Source: Roseomonas indoligenes
GTDB lineage: Bacteria > Pseudomonadota > Alphaproteobacteria > Acetobacterales > Acetobacteraceae
DNA length: 64,000 nt
NCBI RefSeq assembly: GCF_017813365.1
Contig: NZ_JAGIZA010000002.1
Span: 62,001-126,000, forward strand
Reading direction: 5' to 3'
The position numbers were made by a program, and so were the translations under genes. Below, in pieces: positions 16,714-25,554 of the stretch. The stretch's first letter is position 1. Every line of letters begins with the position of its first letter. The notes below the pieces were generated by a model. The model had not been told where the DNA came from. It was given only the letters and a program-made list of their open reading frames with translations, and did not search any database.

Positions 16714-17694
16714 ATGATCCACCGTCGCGTCCTGCTGGGCGCCGGGATGGCGGGCTGCGCCCTGTCCCTTCCGGCGATCCGCGCCGCCGCCCAGGAGTCC
16801 TGGCCGAGCAAGCCCATCCGAATCGTCGTGGGCTTCGCCGCCGGCGGCGCCACCGACATCAGCACGCGGGTGATGCAGCCCAAGCTCACCGCGCTGCTCG
16901 GCCAGCCCGTGGTGATCGACAACCGCCCCGGCGCGGGCGGCAACCTCGCCACCGACCTCGTCGTGCACGCTCAGCCGGATGGCAGCACCTTCCTGATGGG
17001 CACGATCGGCGCGCTGGCGATCAATCCCAGCCTCTACAGCAACCTCAACTTCGACCCGCAGACCGATCTCGTCCCCGTCGCCATGGCGGGGAACGTGCTG
17101 AACGTCCTCGTCGTGCCCGCGGACCGGCCCTGGCGGAGCGTGGCGGACCTGATCGCGGCGGCGAAGGCGCGGCCGGACACCATCACCTACGGTTCCTCCG
17201 GCGTCGGCGGCGCGGGGCACCTGGCGGGCGCGCTGATGGACCAGATGACGGGGAACAAGACGGTCCACGTGCCCTATCGCGGCGGCGGGCCGATGATGAC
17301 GGACCTGATCGGCGGCAAGGTGGACTACGCCTTCTCCACCGCGCCCACGGCGCTGCCCCAGGTGCAGTCCGGCCGGCTGCGGCTGCTGGCCGTTCCCACC
17401 GCCCGCCGGATCCGTTCGATGCCGGACACGCCGGCGGTGGCGGAGACCCTGCCGGGCTACGAGGTGCAGAACTGGTACGCGCTGGTCGGGCCGAAGGGCC
17501 TGCCGCCGGAGATCGTGGCGAAGATGAACGCCGTGATGCGGGAGGCCCTGGCCGACCCGCAGGTCTCCGCCTCGCTGGAAGGGCAGGGGGTGGAGCCCCT
17601 GCCCAGCTCGCCCGAGGACCTGGCCCGCTTCATCCGCGAGGAGACGGCGAAGTGGGCCCCCATCGTGAAGGCGACGGGCGCGAAGCCGGAATAG
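16714..17694 (+). CDS. Bug/TctC-family tripartite tricarboxylate transporter substrate-binding protein
   Basis: 326 residues. Tat/Sec-type leader MIHRRVLLGAGMAGCALSLPAIRAAAQ, then the Bug signature WPSKPIRIVVGFAAGGATDISTRV, IDNRPGAGGNLATD, and the beta-strand/loop NKTVHVPYRGGGPMMTDLIGG. These periplasmic proteins bind carboxylates, held by main-chain waters in the AAGG loop. No TctA or TctB membrane partners are in the window, so this is an orphan, as most Bug proteins are. Third gene of the GntR-controlled locus, so its ligand is probably the acid handled by the CoA-transferase. Confidence 0.9.
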   Translation: MIHRRVLLGAGMAGCALSLPAIRAAAQESWPSKPIRIVVGFAAGGATDISTRVMQPKLTALLGQPVVIDNRPGAGGNLATDLVVHAQPDGSTFLMGTIGALAINPSLYSNLNFDPQTDLVPVAMAGNVLNVLVVPADRPWRSVADLIAAAKARPDTITYGSSGVGGAGHLAGALMDQMTGNKTVHVPYRGGGPMMTDLIGGKVDYAFSTAPTALPQVQSGRLRLLAVPTARRIRSMPDTPAVAETLPGYEVQNWYALVGPKGLPPEIVAKMNAVMREALADPQVSASLEGQGVEPLPSSPEDLARFIREETAKWAPIVKATGAKPE

Positions 17695-17697
17695 GTA

Positions 17698-19287
17698 TCA
17701 GCCCCCGCGCAGGCGCCCGGCCATCAGCTCCTGCAGGTCGAGGTCGTGCTCCAGCGCGTGCAGCACCTCGTCCTGCAGGCACCCGGCCCGGTGGAGGCGC
17801 AGGACCTCCGCCCGGCCGGCGGCCACGGCCGCCAGCACCACGTTGAAATGATCGTCCCGGGCGCCCTGCAGCTCCTCCGAGGCCTCGCTGAAACGGGCGG
17901 CGGCGCGGGCGCGGTAGCCGTACTGCTCCAGCAGGCGGGGATGGCGGATCGTCCCGTCCGGGGCGCGGGCGAGCGCCTCCACCGTGGCGAGCTGGGTCTC
18001 GGCCACCAGCGCCTCGGCCTGGTGATGCGTGAGCTGCGTGCCGCCCTCCTCCTCCTGCATTCCCAGGCCGAGCAGCCGGATCACCCACCCCAGCGTGGTG
18101 CCCTGGACCAGAACGGTGACGAGGATGACGGCGAAGGCGCTGACGAGGATCAGGTCGCGCCCGGCCATCTCCTCCGGCACGGAGAGGGCCACGGCCAGCG
18201 TCACCACACCGCGCATCCCCGCCCAGCCGATCACGGCTGAGGCGCGGGCATCCAGCCTCGGCGCCTCGTGCCCGCGCAGCCGGTCCAGTCCGCGCACGAG
18301 GAGGCCGGAGCCGAAGACGAAGGCGAAGCGCGAGAGGATCACGGCGACGATGACCGCCAGCACCGGCCCTCCCAGGTTCTGCACCGCGTCCTCCGCGCCG
18401 CCCAGCCGCAGCAGCACGCCGCGCAGCGACAGGCCGATGAGGACGAAGACCAGGGCTTCCAGCAGGTGGGTCATGATTTCCCACACCGCGGTGCCGGTGC
18501 GGCGCCCGGCGGCCGTGAAGATCTCGTGCTGGTACCAGCCCAGCACCATTCCCGCGACGACGGCGGCGATCACGCCGGAGGCGTGAAGCTCCTCCGCCAG
18601 GATATAGGCGGCCCAGGGCATGAGCAGGGTGGTGATGATCCCCAGCTCCATGGACCGGAACAGCCCCAGCAGCCGCACGCCCGCCGCCCCGACCGCCAGC
18701 CCGGCGACGATCCCGCCGACGGAGAGGACGGCGAAGCTGACGGTCGCGTCCCACAGGCTGAAGGTCCCGGTCAGCGCCGCCGCCACCGCGAAGCGGAACA
18801 GCACGATCCCCGCCGCGTCGTTCAGCAGGCTCTCTCCCTCCAGCAGCATCATCGTGCGGCGGGGCAGGCGGACCCGTTGCAGCACCGCTTTCGCCGCCAC
18901 CGCATCGGGCGGGGAGACGACCGCGCCGAGGGCGAAGCAGGCGGCCCAGGGCAGCTCCGGCACCGCCCAGCGCACGACGACCCCGACCGCGAGGGTGGTG
19001 AAGAGCACCGCGCCGACCGCCAGCGCCAGGATGCCGTCCAGCTGAGCCCGGAACTCCCGCCAGGGGGTGAAGTAGGCACTGGCCATGAGGAGGGGCGGGA
19101 GGAAGAGCAGCAGGACCAGCTCCGGGTCCAGGCTCAGCGCGGGCATGCCGGGGATGAAGGTGAGGACGCCGCCGCCGAGGATGAGCGCCGTGGCGGGCGG
19201 CAGGCGCAGCCATCGCGCAAGTGCCTCCAGGCACACCACCGCGACGAGGAGGAGCAGGATGAACTCGAACTGGGCGGTCGGTGACAT
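17698..19287 (-). CDS. Na+/H+ antiporter, CPA1 (NhaP-like) family
   Basis: 529 residues with about 12 membrane helices in the first 400 residues and a soluble C-terminal tail of roughly 130. Ion-binding region: ALGAVVSPPDAVAAKAVLQRV (the CPA1 'PxD' helix) and LLEGESLLNDAAGIVLF with the conserved Asn-Asp pair. Expected to exchange cytoplasmic sodium or potassium for external protons. The C-tail (from about 415) contains charged helices, likely regulatory. The ATG at 19287 begins the first membrane helix. Convergent with the Bug gene with only three bases between stops. Confidence 0.88.
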   Translation of the reverse strand: MSPTAQFEFILLLLVAVVCLEALARWLRLPPATALILGGGVLTFIPGMPALSLDPELVLLLFLPPLLMASAYFTPWREFRAQLDGILALAVGAVLFTTLAVGVVVRWAVPELPWAACFALGAVVSPPDAVAAKAVLQRVRLPRRTMMLLEGESLLNDAAGIVLFRFAVAAALTGTFSLWDATVSFAVLSVGGIVAGLAVGAAGVRLLGLFRSMELGIITTLLMPWAAYILAEELHASGVIAAVVAGMVLGWYQHEIFTAAGRRTGTAVWEIMTHLLEALVFVLIGLSLRGVLLRLGGAEDAVQNLGGPVLAVIVAVILSRFAFVFGSGLLVRGLDRLRGHEAPRLDARASAVIGWAGMRGVVTLAVALSVPEEMAGRDLILVSAFAVILVTVLVQGTTLGWVIRLLGLGMQEEEGGTQLTHHQAEALVAETQLATVEALARAPDGTIRHPRLLEQYGYRARAAARFSEASEELQGARDDHFNVVLAAVAAGRAEVLRLHRAGCLQDEVLHALEHDLDLQELMAGRLRGG

Positions 19288-19384
19288 GCATCCCCCGGGC
19301 TGGCGCGAGGGACCAACCTAGCATCAAGCCTGCCGGGCCGGGATGGCGGCCCGGCGGGTCTTGCCGGCGATGCGGGCCGGCGGC

Positions 19385-20674
19385 TCAGACCGGCTCCAGC
19401 TCCACCTCCTCGATCATCTCCCGCGTTTCCTCGTCGGCTACCAGCTGCCCTTCCCACTTCGCCACCACGGCGGTGGCGAGGGAATTGCCGATGACGTTGG
19501 TGGCGGAGCGGCCCATGTCGAGGAAGGTGTCGATGCCGAGGATCAGCAGCAGCCCTTCCTCCGGCAGGCTGAACTGCGACAGCGTGGCGGCGATGACGAC
19601 GAGGGAGGCGCGCGGCACGCCCGCCACGCCCTTGCTGGTGAGCATCAGCGTCAGCAGCATCGCCACCTGCGTGCCGAAGCCCAGCGGGATGTCGTAGGCC
19701 TGGGCGATGAAGACGGAGGCGAAGGTGCAGTACATCATCGTGCCGTCGAGGTTGAAGGAGTAGCCCAGCGGCAGCACGAAGGAGGAGATCCGGCGGGCGA
19801 TCGGGAACTTCGCCAGCTGCTCCAGCATCTTCGGGTAGGCGGCCTCCGAGCTCGCGGTGGAGAAAGCAATCAGGAAGGGCTCCCGCACCAGACCGACCAG
19901 CCGCGTGATGCTCGGCCCGAGGATAAGGAAGCCCGCCAGCACCAGCACGAGCCAGAGGCAGACGAGGCCGAAGTAGAATTCGCCCATGAACTTCGCGTAG
20001 TTCACCAGGATGCTCAGCCCGTTGGTGGCGATCGTGGATGTCATTGCGCAGAGCACGGCGAGCGGGGCCAGCTTCATCACGTAGCCCGTGACGCGCAGGA
20101 TGATGTGGGACAGGCTCTCGATGCTCTCCACCACCGCGCGCGCCCGTTCCCCCATGGAGGCGCAGGCGACGCCGAAGAAGAGGGAGAAGACAACGATCTG
20201 GAGGATCTCGTTCTCCACCATCGGGCGGATGGCGGAATCCGGGAAGACGTGGGTGACGAAGCCCGCCACCGACATGGCGTTGGCGTTGATGCCAGAGCTG
20301 GCGCCGGTGGCGACCTTGTGGATACCCACCCCCGGCTCGAACAGGTTCACCAGCACAAGGCCGAGGGTGAGGGAGACGAGGGAGGCGCAGACGAACCACA
20401 GCATCGCCTTGCCGCCCACGCGGCCGACCGTTCCCGCATCCGCCATGTGCCCGATGCCCGCGACAAGGGTGGAGAAGACGAGCGGGGCGATGATCATCTT
20501 GATCAGCCGCAGGAAGATCGTGCTGCCGATGGAGACGTAGCCGGCGATCTGCTTCTGAGTGGCGGGGTCCGCGACCGTGTTGTGGATCAGCGCGCCGGCC
20601 CCGATCCCCAGCAGCATAGCGATCAGGATGTAAGTGGTCATCCGGCTTGATTTCATGAAAACGGGCCTCTGCAT
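19385..20674 (-). CDS. Dicarboxylate/cation symporter, DctA-like (DAACS family)
   Basis: 429 residues with the glutamate-transporter fold. Substrate-site motifs: the serine-rich hairpin IAFSTASSEAAYPKML (HP1), LGYSFNLDGTMMYCTF (TM7 NMDG-type, here NLDGT), SKGVAGVPRAS (HP2) and DTFLDMGRSATNVIGNSLA (TM8, Asp/Arg/Asn ligands). Arg in TM8 favours dicarboxylates (succinate, malate, fumarate) or acidic amino acids carried with H+ or Na+. Acts in the inner membrane. A monocistronic unit on the minus strand; a TGCATGCA palindrome lies about 20 bases upstream (20695-20702), with no clear promoter box. Confidence 0.88.
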   Translation of the reverse strand: MQRPVFMKSSRMTTYILIAMLLGIGAGALIHNTVADPATQKQIAGYVSIGSTIFLRLIKMIIAPLVFSTLVAGIGHMADAGTVGRVGGKAMLWFVCASLVSLTLGLVLVNLFEPGVGIHKVATGASSGINANAMSVAGFVTHVFPDSAIRPMVENEILQIVVFSLFFGVACASMGERARAVVESIESLSHIILRVTGYVMKLAPLAVLCAMTSTIATNGLSILVNYAKFMGEFYFGLVCLWLVLVLAGFLILGPSITRLVGLVREPFLIAFSTASSEAAYPKMLEQLAKFPIARRISSFVLPLGYSFNLDGTMMYCTFASVFIAQAYDIPLGFGTQVAMLLTLMLTSKGVAGVPRASLVVIAATLSQFSLPEEGLLLILGIDTFLDMGRSATNVIGNSLATAVVAKWEGQLVADEETREMIEEVELEPV

Positions 20675-20769
20675 GGCGATGGGTGCCAGCAGGTTGCATG
20701 CATCGCCCGCAATACGTCAGTTAAGTTGCCGTTATGAGCGGCCCAGGCGCGGGGTGGCGGTGCGGCGTG

Positions 20770-21489
20770 CTATCCCACGCGCAGCAGGGTCGGCCCATGC
20801 CGCCGCAGCCAGTCCTGCGCGGCCTCCCGGTGCGGGGTCAGGCGGGACACATGGGCCCAGAAGCGGTCGGAATGGTTCAGTTCCCGCAGATGGGCCACCT
20901 CATGCGCCACCACGTAGTCCAGCACCCAATCCGGGGCCATCACCAGCCGCCAGGAGAAGGCAAGGGTGCCGTCCGGGGCGCAGCTTCCCCAGCGGGAACG
21001 CGTGTCCTTCAGCGTGATGCGGCGGACCTTCACGCCGAGCGTGACCGCATGCCCCGCCGCCAGCACGGCGATCCGGCGCTTCGCCTCCGCCTTCATGAAG
21101 TCGCCCACGCGGCGCGTGAGGAAGGCGGCGTCCCCCGCCACCACGATTTCCCCATTCCACAGGATGGCCGGGCCGCGCGCCGTAGGGTCGTGGCGGATGG
21201 CATGGGGAATGCCGCCCAGGGGGATACGCTCCCCCTCCCGGAAGGGGATAGCGGGGGAGAGGCTGCTGAGGCGTTCCTTCACCCAGGTCGCATGGGTGTT
21301 CAGCAGCGCCATGCCCGCCTTCCGGCCTGAGCGCGGCGGCAGGGTCACCACCACCTCTCCGGCCCGCGGATCGATCCGCAGCGAGACCCGGCGCGCCCGG
21401 GCGGAGCGGTTCCAGCGCACCGGCGTCGGTGTCGGGAGAGCCAGCGGGTGGGCGCGGAGGGGAACGCTCTCGGTCTCGTTCTGTTCCAT
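20770..21489 (-). CDS. YgjP-like metallopeptidase domain protein (M48-related, DUF45)
   Basis: 239 residues. Zinc-metalloprotease motif HEVAH at 196-200 with the third ligand region LRELNHSDRFW (His206), after the family's TRSRWGSCAPDGTLAFSWRLVMAP segment (163-186). N-terminal beta-rich half with RWNRSARARRVSLRIDPRAGEVVVTLP. Cytoplasmic, no signal peptide. The YgjP family is widespread and often described as SprT/WrbA-associated metal hydrolase; the physiological substrate is not settled. Divergent from the acyltransferase gene. Confidence 0.88.
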   Translation of the reverse strand: MEQNETESVPLRAHPLALPTPTPVRWNRSARARRVSLRIDPRAGEVVVTLPPRSGRKAGMALLNTHATWVKERLSSLSPAIPFREGERIPLGGIPHAIRHDPTARGPAILWNGEIVVAGDAAFLTRRVGDFMKAEAKRRIAVLAAGHAVTLGVKVRRITLKDTRSRWGSCAPDGTLAFSWRLVMAPDWVLDYVVAHEVAHLRELNHSDRFWAHVSRLTPHREAAQDWLRRHGPTLLRVG

Positions 21490-21553
21490 GGACGGGAGAA
21501 TGGACCCGCGGCGGGGTCCGGTTCAACGGCTTGACAGGGGCGGGGATGATCCC

Positions 21554-22687
21554 GTGGTGGATGCGGTGCACAAAGGACACGAGAACAGCCCAGTGCCGGT
21601 GGATTCAGGAAGGATCGCCTTCGCCCAGGGCCTGCGCGGCCTGGCCGCGCTTTCCGTGCTGCTGAGCCACTACACCCAGTTCTTCTGGGACCGTCGCGGC
21701 ACGGCCGCCAACTTCCTGGGCCTGCCGAACTGGACGGGCCCGGCCCCGGCCGTGCTGGAGGTCCACCGCTGGCTGCCGGAGGGTTTTGCCGGGCATTTCG
21801 GGGTGGCCTTGTTCTTCCTCATCAGCGGCTTCGTCATTCCCTTCTCCCTGCTGGACCGGGGGCGGGGCACCTTCGCCCTGGGAAGGGTGCTACGGATCCT
21901 GCCGACCTACGCGGCGGGGCTCTCCGTCACCATGCTGGCGGTCCTGGCCTGTGCCCGGCATTTCGGCCAGCCCGTGCCCTTCGGCGTGGCGCAATGGGCC
22001 ACCCAGCTCCTCTTCATCCGGGACCTGCTGGGGCTTCCTTCCATCGACGGCATCGTCTGGACGCTGGAGGTGGAGGTGCGGTTCTACCTCCTCTGCCTTC
22101 TCCTCGCCCCGGCGCTGCGGGCGGGACGGGTGGCGCCGCTGGTCACGGCCGGGCTCGTCATGCCCGGCACGATCGGGGCGGTCTCCGCGCTGCCCCTGTC
22201 AGAAGGCGGGCTGGTGGCGCTGACGGAACTGGCCATCAGCGCGCAGATGATCACCTTCATGCTCGTCGGCACCGTCTTCCACGCCTGGCACCGCGGCACG
22301 GAGGCGCGGCGGGCCCTCCTGGCCGCCGGGGCGGTCCTGCTGGCGCTTTTTGCCGCGCAATGGGCCGTGGGCGGGATGCGGGATGCGCTGGTGCCGGGCC
22401 TGCTCTCCTACGCGGCGGCGCTGGGCCTCTTCGCGGCCCTCTTTGCCGCGCGGCACCGCATCCGGCGGGTGCCGGGGCCGCTCGATGCGCTCGCCCGGAT
22501 CAGCTACCCGCTCTACGTCGTGCACGGGGTGGCGGGCTTCGCCGTGATGCGGCTGCTGCTGGAGGCGGGGTGGGGGCCGGGCGCCGCCATCCTCGCCGCC
22601 ACGGCCCTGGCTTTCCTGGCGGCCTGGCTGCTGCACCGGCTGGTGGAACGCCCGACCCAGCGTGCGGCGCACCGGCTCGGGCGGTAG
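21554..22687 (+). CDS. Acyltransferase family 3 (OafA/YrhL-like) membrane protein
   Basis: About 377 residues if started at GTG 21554, which has a GGGG-rich site 7 bases upstream; GTG 21593 or 21599 are equally possible shorter starts. Ten or so membrane helices. Family motifs: AFAQGLRGLAALSVLLSHYTQFFWDRRG (His in helix 1), FGVALFFLISGFVIPFSLL, RVLRILPTYAAGLS, and IVWTLEVEVRFYLLCLLLAPAL. It moves acyl groups such as acetyl from a cytoplasmic donor onto exported polysaccharides, LPS O-antigen or small envelope molecules. No glycan genes adjoin it, so the acceptor is unknown. Confidence 0.85.
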   Translation: MVDAVHKGHENSPVPVDSGRIAFAQGLRGLAALSVLLSHYTQFFWDRRGTAANFLGLPNWTGPAPAVLEVHRWLPEGFAGHFGVALFFLISGFVIPFSLLDRGRGTFALGRVLRILPTYAAGLSVTMLAVLACARHFGQPVPFGVAQWATQLLFIRDLLGLPSIDGIVWTLEVEVRFYLLCLLLAPALRAGRVAPLVTAGLVMPGTIGAVSALPLSEGGLVALTELAISAQMITFMLVGTVFHAWHRGTEARRALLAAGAVLLALFAAQWAVGGMRDALVPGLLSYAAALGLFAALFAARHRIRRVPGPLDALARISYPLYVVHGVAGFAVMRLLLEAGWGPGAAILAATALAFLAAWLLHRLVERPTQRAAHRLGR

Positions 22688-22730
22688 CGCCGCGCCGCAA
22701 CGGGGCGGGCCGGGCCACGTTCCCCGAACC

Positions 22731-23237
22731 ATGGACATCCCGCCCCCGATCCAGGAGATCGACGCCGAGGCCGCTGTCCAGAGGCGGATCTGGCTCGCCT
22801 CCCGCATTGCCTGGGCGGCCATGGCCGCCGCGCTGCTCCTCGGCGCCGCCGGGCTCTTCGGGGACGGGACGATCGCGGAGGCGGAGGCGAGCGCCCCCGA
22901 CGCCTCCCTCCACCTGCGCTACGACCGTTTCCAGCGCGCCGACGCCGTGAACCTCTTCACCCTTGTGCTCGACGATCCGGGGGAGGGGGGGGAGGTTGTG
23001 CTGTGCTTCGATCGCCCCTTCCTGAAGGAGTGGCGGATCTCGCGCTTCGAGCCGGCCCCCGACCGCGAGGAGGCGCGGGGCGAGGACCTGTGCGGCCATT
23101 TCCTGGCGGACCCGGCGGTGCGCCCGGCGGTGCTGCGCCTCTGGGCCGCGCCGCGGACGAGCGGCTTCGGCATGGAAGGCGCCATCTACCGCCCGGGCCG
23201 CGCGCCCCTGCCCGTCAGCGCCGCGGTCTGGCCGTGA
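22731..23237 (+). CDS. Hypothetical membrane-anchored protein
   Basis: 168 residues. N-terminal cytoplasmic tail, one membrane helix (residues about 24-46, ASRIAWAAMAAALLLGAAGLF), then a periplasmic domain of about 120 residues. That domain has beta-type segments (SLHLRYDRFQRADAVNLFTL, EVVLCFDRPFLKEWRISRF) and a single pair of cysteines. I recognise no family. The stop overlaps the GTG start of a DUF421 gene by four bases, so the pair is probably made together at the inner membrane. Confidence 0.65.
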   Translation: MDIPPPIQEIDAEAAVQRRIWLASRIAWAAMAAALLLGAAGLFGDGTIAEAEASAPDASLHLRYDRFQRADAVNLFTLVLDDPGEGGEVVLCFDRPFLKEWRISRFEPAPDREEARGEDLCGHFLADPAVRPAVLRLWAAPRTSGFGMEGAIYRPGRAPLPVSAAVWP

Positions 23238-23683
23238 CGGAGACAATCCTCCGCACCGCCCTGGCCTGGCTGGGGCTGGTGGTCCTGATCCGCCTCTCCG
23301 GCCGCCGCACCCTCGGCGAGATGAGCCCTGTGGACTTCGTCGTGCTGCTCATCATGGGCGACATGATCCAGCAGAGCCTGCTTGGCGAGGATTTCAGCAT
23401 GACCAGCGGCTTCGTCGTGGTGGTGACGCTGCTGCTGCTGATTGTCGGCTATGCCGGGGCGAAGTCCCGCTGGCCGCGGCTGGTGCGCGCGGTGGAGGGC
23501 GTGCCCACGGTGCTGGTGCGGAACGGCGTGCCGGACGAGGCGCAGATGCGGGCCGCCCGGGTCGGCATGGACGAGGTGATGGAGGCGGCGCGGCGGAACG
23601 GCCTGGTGGAACTGCGGGAGGTGCGCTTCGCCGTGCTGGAAACCGGCGGGGAGATCAGCATCATCCCCGCCGCAAAGGGCTGA
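23234..23683 (+). CDS. DUF421 / YetF-family membrane protein
   Basis: 149 residues from a GTG at 23234 that overlaps the previous stop (GTGA). Three membrane helices in the first 75 residues (ILRTALAWLGLVVLIRLSGRR, VDFVVLLIMGDMIQQ, FVVVVTLLLLIVGYAGA), with the family's GRRTLGEMSPVDFVVLLIMG and the soluble DUF421 domain after it (GVPTVLVRNGVPDEAQMRAARV, MEAARRNGLVELREVRFAVLETGG). YetF-type proteins are widespread inner-membrane proteins of unknown biochemical role. Confidence 0.85.
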   Translation: MTETILRTALAWLGLVVLIRLSGRRTLGEMSPVDFVVLLIMGDMIQQSLLGEDFSMTSGFVVVVTLLLLIVGYAGAKSRWPRLVRAVEGVPTVLVRNGVPDEAQMRAARVGMDEVMEAARRNGLVELREVRFAVLETGGEISIIPAAKG

Positions 23684-23694
23684 CGCCTCAGCCC
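23677..23694. terminator. Hairpin spanning both stop codons of a convergent pair
   Basis: GGGCTGA-CGCC-TCAGCCC: a perfect 7-base stem with a 4-base loop. The TGA in the left arm ends the DUF421 gene and the TCA in the right arm is the cupin stop read on the other strand. No U-tract follows on either side, so intrinsic termination would be weak; it may act as a transcript-end stabiliser. Confidence 0.45.
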
Positions 23695-24002
23695 GGATGG
23701 GCCTTGAACTCGATCTCCACGAAGGAGAACGGCACGGTGCCCTCATTGATCACGTTGTGCTCCACCCCCGGCGGGCGGGTGTAGGAGACGCCGGCGGTGA
23801 TGCTGGCCTGGCGGGTCGCGCCGCCCGGCTCCTCCAGCGTCATGGTCCCGTCCGTCACGGGCACGACGAGATAGGCCCAGCCATGGCGGTGCCAGCCCGT
23901 CTCCGCCCCCGGCGGGAAGTCCCAGCGGGTGACGCGGGCGATGGCGTCATCGGCCTGGACGGTGGCGGTGGCGGGGATGCGGCAGCGGAGCGGTTCGGAC
24001 AT
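23688..24002 (-). CDS. Small cupin-domain protein
   Basis: 104 residues, a single beta-barrel cupin. Motif 1 is the stretch FPPGAETGWHRHGWAYLVVPVTDG, with metal ligands His38 and His40 and a glutamate-position replaced by Tyr/Leu context. Motif 2 is the later PPGVEHNVINEG, with its histidine. It is the size and style of small cupins that sit near aldolases or dioxygenases. A metal site looks likely; a substrate cannot be named. Located 19 bases after the DapA-family gene on the same strand, so probably in its operon. Confidence 0.8.
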   Translation of the reverse strand: MSEPLRCRIPATATVQADDAIARVTRWDFPPGAETGWHRHGWAYLVVPVTDGTMTLEEPGGATRQASITAGVSYTRPPGVEHNVINEGTVPFSFVEIEFKAHPG

Positions 24003-24021
24003 GGATGTCAGCTTGCAAGCC

Positions 24022-24966
24022 TCAGGCCGCGAGCGCCATGCCGATCTCGGCCAGCCCCGGCAGGGGCAGGGCGCCGGTGGCCGTCCAGGCGGCCCAGGCG
24101 CGGTCGCCTTCCTCCGCCGTCAGCGGCGTGTGCGGCGGGCGGATGTGGCGCCAGCCCTCGTCGCCCGTGCTGCGGGCGATGATCTCCCGCAGGCCGGGGA
24201 TCAGCGGCACGGTGGCGGCCGCGGCGCGGCAGGCGTTCATCATGGCCTGGGCCGCGTCCGCCTCCGGCCCCGTGCGCCGGGAATAGACGGTCTGCGCGAA
24301 GCCGCAGCTCAGGTTCGTGGCCGCCGTGATGCAGCCGGCCGCCCCGAGGCCCAGCATCCGCTGGAACAGGCTGTCCCCGCCCGGATAGACCTCGAAGCCG
24401 CCCGCGGCGAAGGCGCGGAGATAGGCCTCGGCCTGCGCCGCATCCCCCGTGCTGTCCTTGATGCCGCGCATGGTTCCGGGGAAGGCCTCGATCAGCCGCC
24501 CCACCAGATCCACGGAGAGCGGCACGGCCGACTGGGCGGGGAAGTGGTAGAGATAGAAGGCCAGGCCGGGGCCGGTCCGCTCGATCACCTCGGCATAGTA
24601 GGCGAAGAGGCCGTCATCGGTCGGGGCCTTGTAGTAGTAGGGCGGCAGCACGAGCACGCCGGGGCAGCCCACCTCCCGCGCGTGGCGGGAGAGCTCCACC
24701 GTGTCCCTGATGTTCGGCAGGCCGGTGCCGGGCATCAGCCGCGCCGCGGGGACGCCGGCGCCCACCAGCGCCTCCAGCACGCCGCGCCGTTCGGAAAGGC
24801 CGAAGGAGGCCGCTTCCCCCGTGGTGCCGAGCACGCCGAGCCCGTTGCAGCCATGCGAGAGCAGCCACTTCGCGAGCCGGACCGTGCGGGCGTGGTCCGG
24901 CGAGAGGTCCGCCTTCACCGCCGTGATCAGCGCCGCGTTCACGCCGGCGTAGAGAGCGCCCGTCAT
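24022..24966 (-). CDS. Dihydrodipicolinate synthase-family aldolase (DapA/NanA superfamily)
   Basis: 314 residues, TIM-barrel class I aldolase. Visible: GLGVLGTTGEAASFGLSERR (the GTTGE substrate carboxylate loop), VLVLPPYYYKAPTDDGLFAYY with the conserved Tyr, FYLYHFP, and the Schiff-base lysine in MRGIKDSTGD. The variant loops differ from true DapA, so a pyruvate-dependent aldolase or dehydratase for a keto-acid or sugar acid is more likely than lysine synthesis. The ATG overlaps the stop of the YcgN gene (ATGA), showing translational coupling. Confidence 0.85.
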   Translation of the reverse strand: MTGALYAGVNAALITAVKADLSPDHARTVRLAKWLLSHGCNGLGVLGTTGEAASFGLSERRGVLEALVGAGVPAARLMPGTGLPNIRDTVELSRHAREVGCPGVLVLPPYYYKAPTDDGLFAYYAEVIERTGPGLAFYLYHFPAQSAVPLSVDLVGRLIEAFPGTMRGIKDSTGDAAQAEAYLRAFAAGGFEVYPGGDSLFQRMLGLGAAGCITAATNLSCGFAQTVYSRRTGPEADAAQAMMNACRAAAATVPLIPGLREIIARSTGDEGWRHIRPPHTPLTAEEGDRAWAAWTATGALPLPGLAEIGMALAA

Positions 24967-25481
24967 CCCGTCTTCCTCTCCCGTTTCCGTGCCGCGGCCG
25001 CCGCGCGCGGCACGCGTCCCTTGCGGGACGCCGCGGGCCAGCGACCCGGCCATTCCACCACATGGTCCTCCAGCGCGCCCGCCTCCCGCTCCGGGATCAC
25101 GCGGCCGCGCACGGAAATGCCGGCGCGGTGGACGCTGTCCGGATCGCCCGAGACCAGCGGGTGCCACTCCGGCAGGTCCTCGCCGCGGGCGAGGAGGTGG
25201 TAGGCGCAGGTGGGCGGCAGCCAGTCCAGCGCAGGCAGCATCTTCGCCTTCAGCTGCACGCAGTCCGGCACGTGGTCCCGCCGGTTCACGTAGTCGCGGC
25301 AGCCGCAGCCCTGCGTGTCGAGCATCCGGCAGGCGACGTTGGTGAAGTGGATCTCCTCCGTCTCGTCGTTGCGGATCTTGTGCAGGCAGCAGCGGCCGCA
25401 GCCGTCGCACAGGCTTTCCCACTCCGCGCGCGTCATGGCGGAGAGGGACTTGCGCTTCCAGAAGGGGATGGGGTCGGACAC
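24963..25481 (-). CDS. YcgN/UPF0260 family cysteine-cluster protein
   Basis: 172 residues from GTG 25481. Eight cysteines in the family pattern: CDGCGRCC, then FTNVACRMLDTQGCGCRDY, DCVQL and CAYHLL. WESLCDGCGRCCLHKI is the hallmark. The arrangement suggests a metal or Fe-S cluster. The last 30 residues are Lys/Arg/Ala-rich (GRVPRAAAAARKRERKTG) and look like a disordered extension. Function is not established. First gene of a coupled unit with the DapA-like aldolase; divergent from mmcB. Confidence 0.88.
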   Translation of the reverse strand: MSDPIPFWKRKSLSAMTRAEWESLCDGCGRCCLHKIRNDETEEIHFTNVACRMLDTQGCGCRDYVNRRDHVPDCVQLKAKMLPALDWLPPTCAYHLLARGEDLPEWHPLVSGDPDSVHRAGISVRGRVIPEREAGALEDHVVEWPGRWPAASRKGRVPRAAAAARKRERKTG

Positions 25482-25554
25482 GGCGCTCCTCTACACCCCC
25501 GGGCGGGCCAACTGGAAGCTTGACCTGCTTCCCGACTCGGCGTGAATCCGGCCG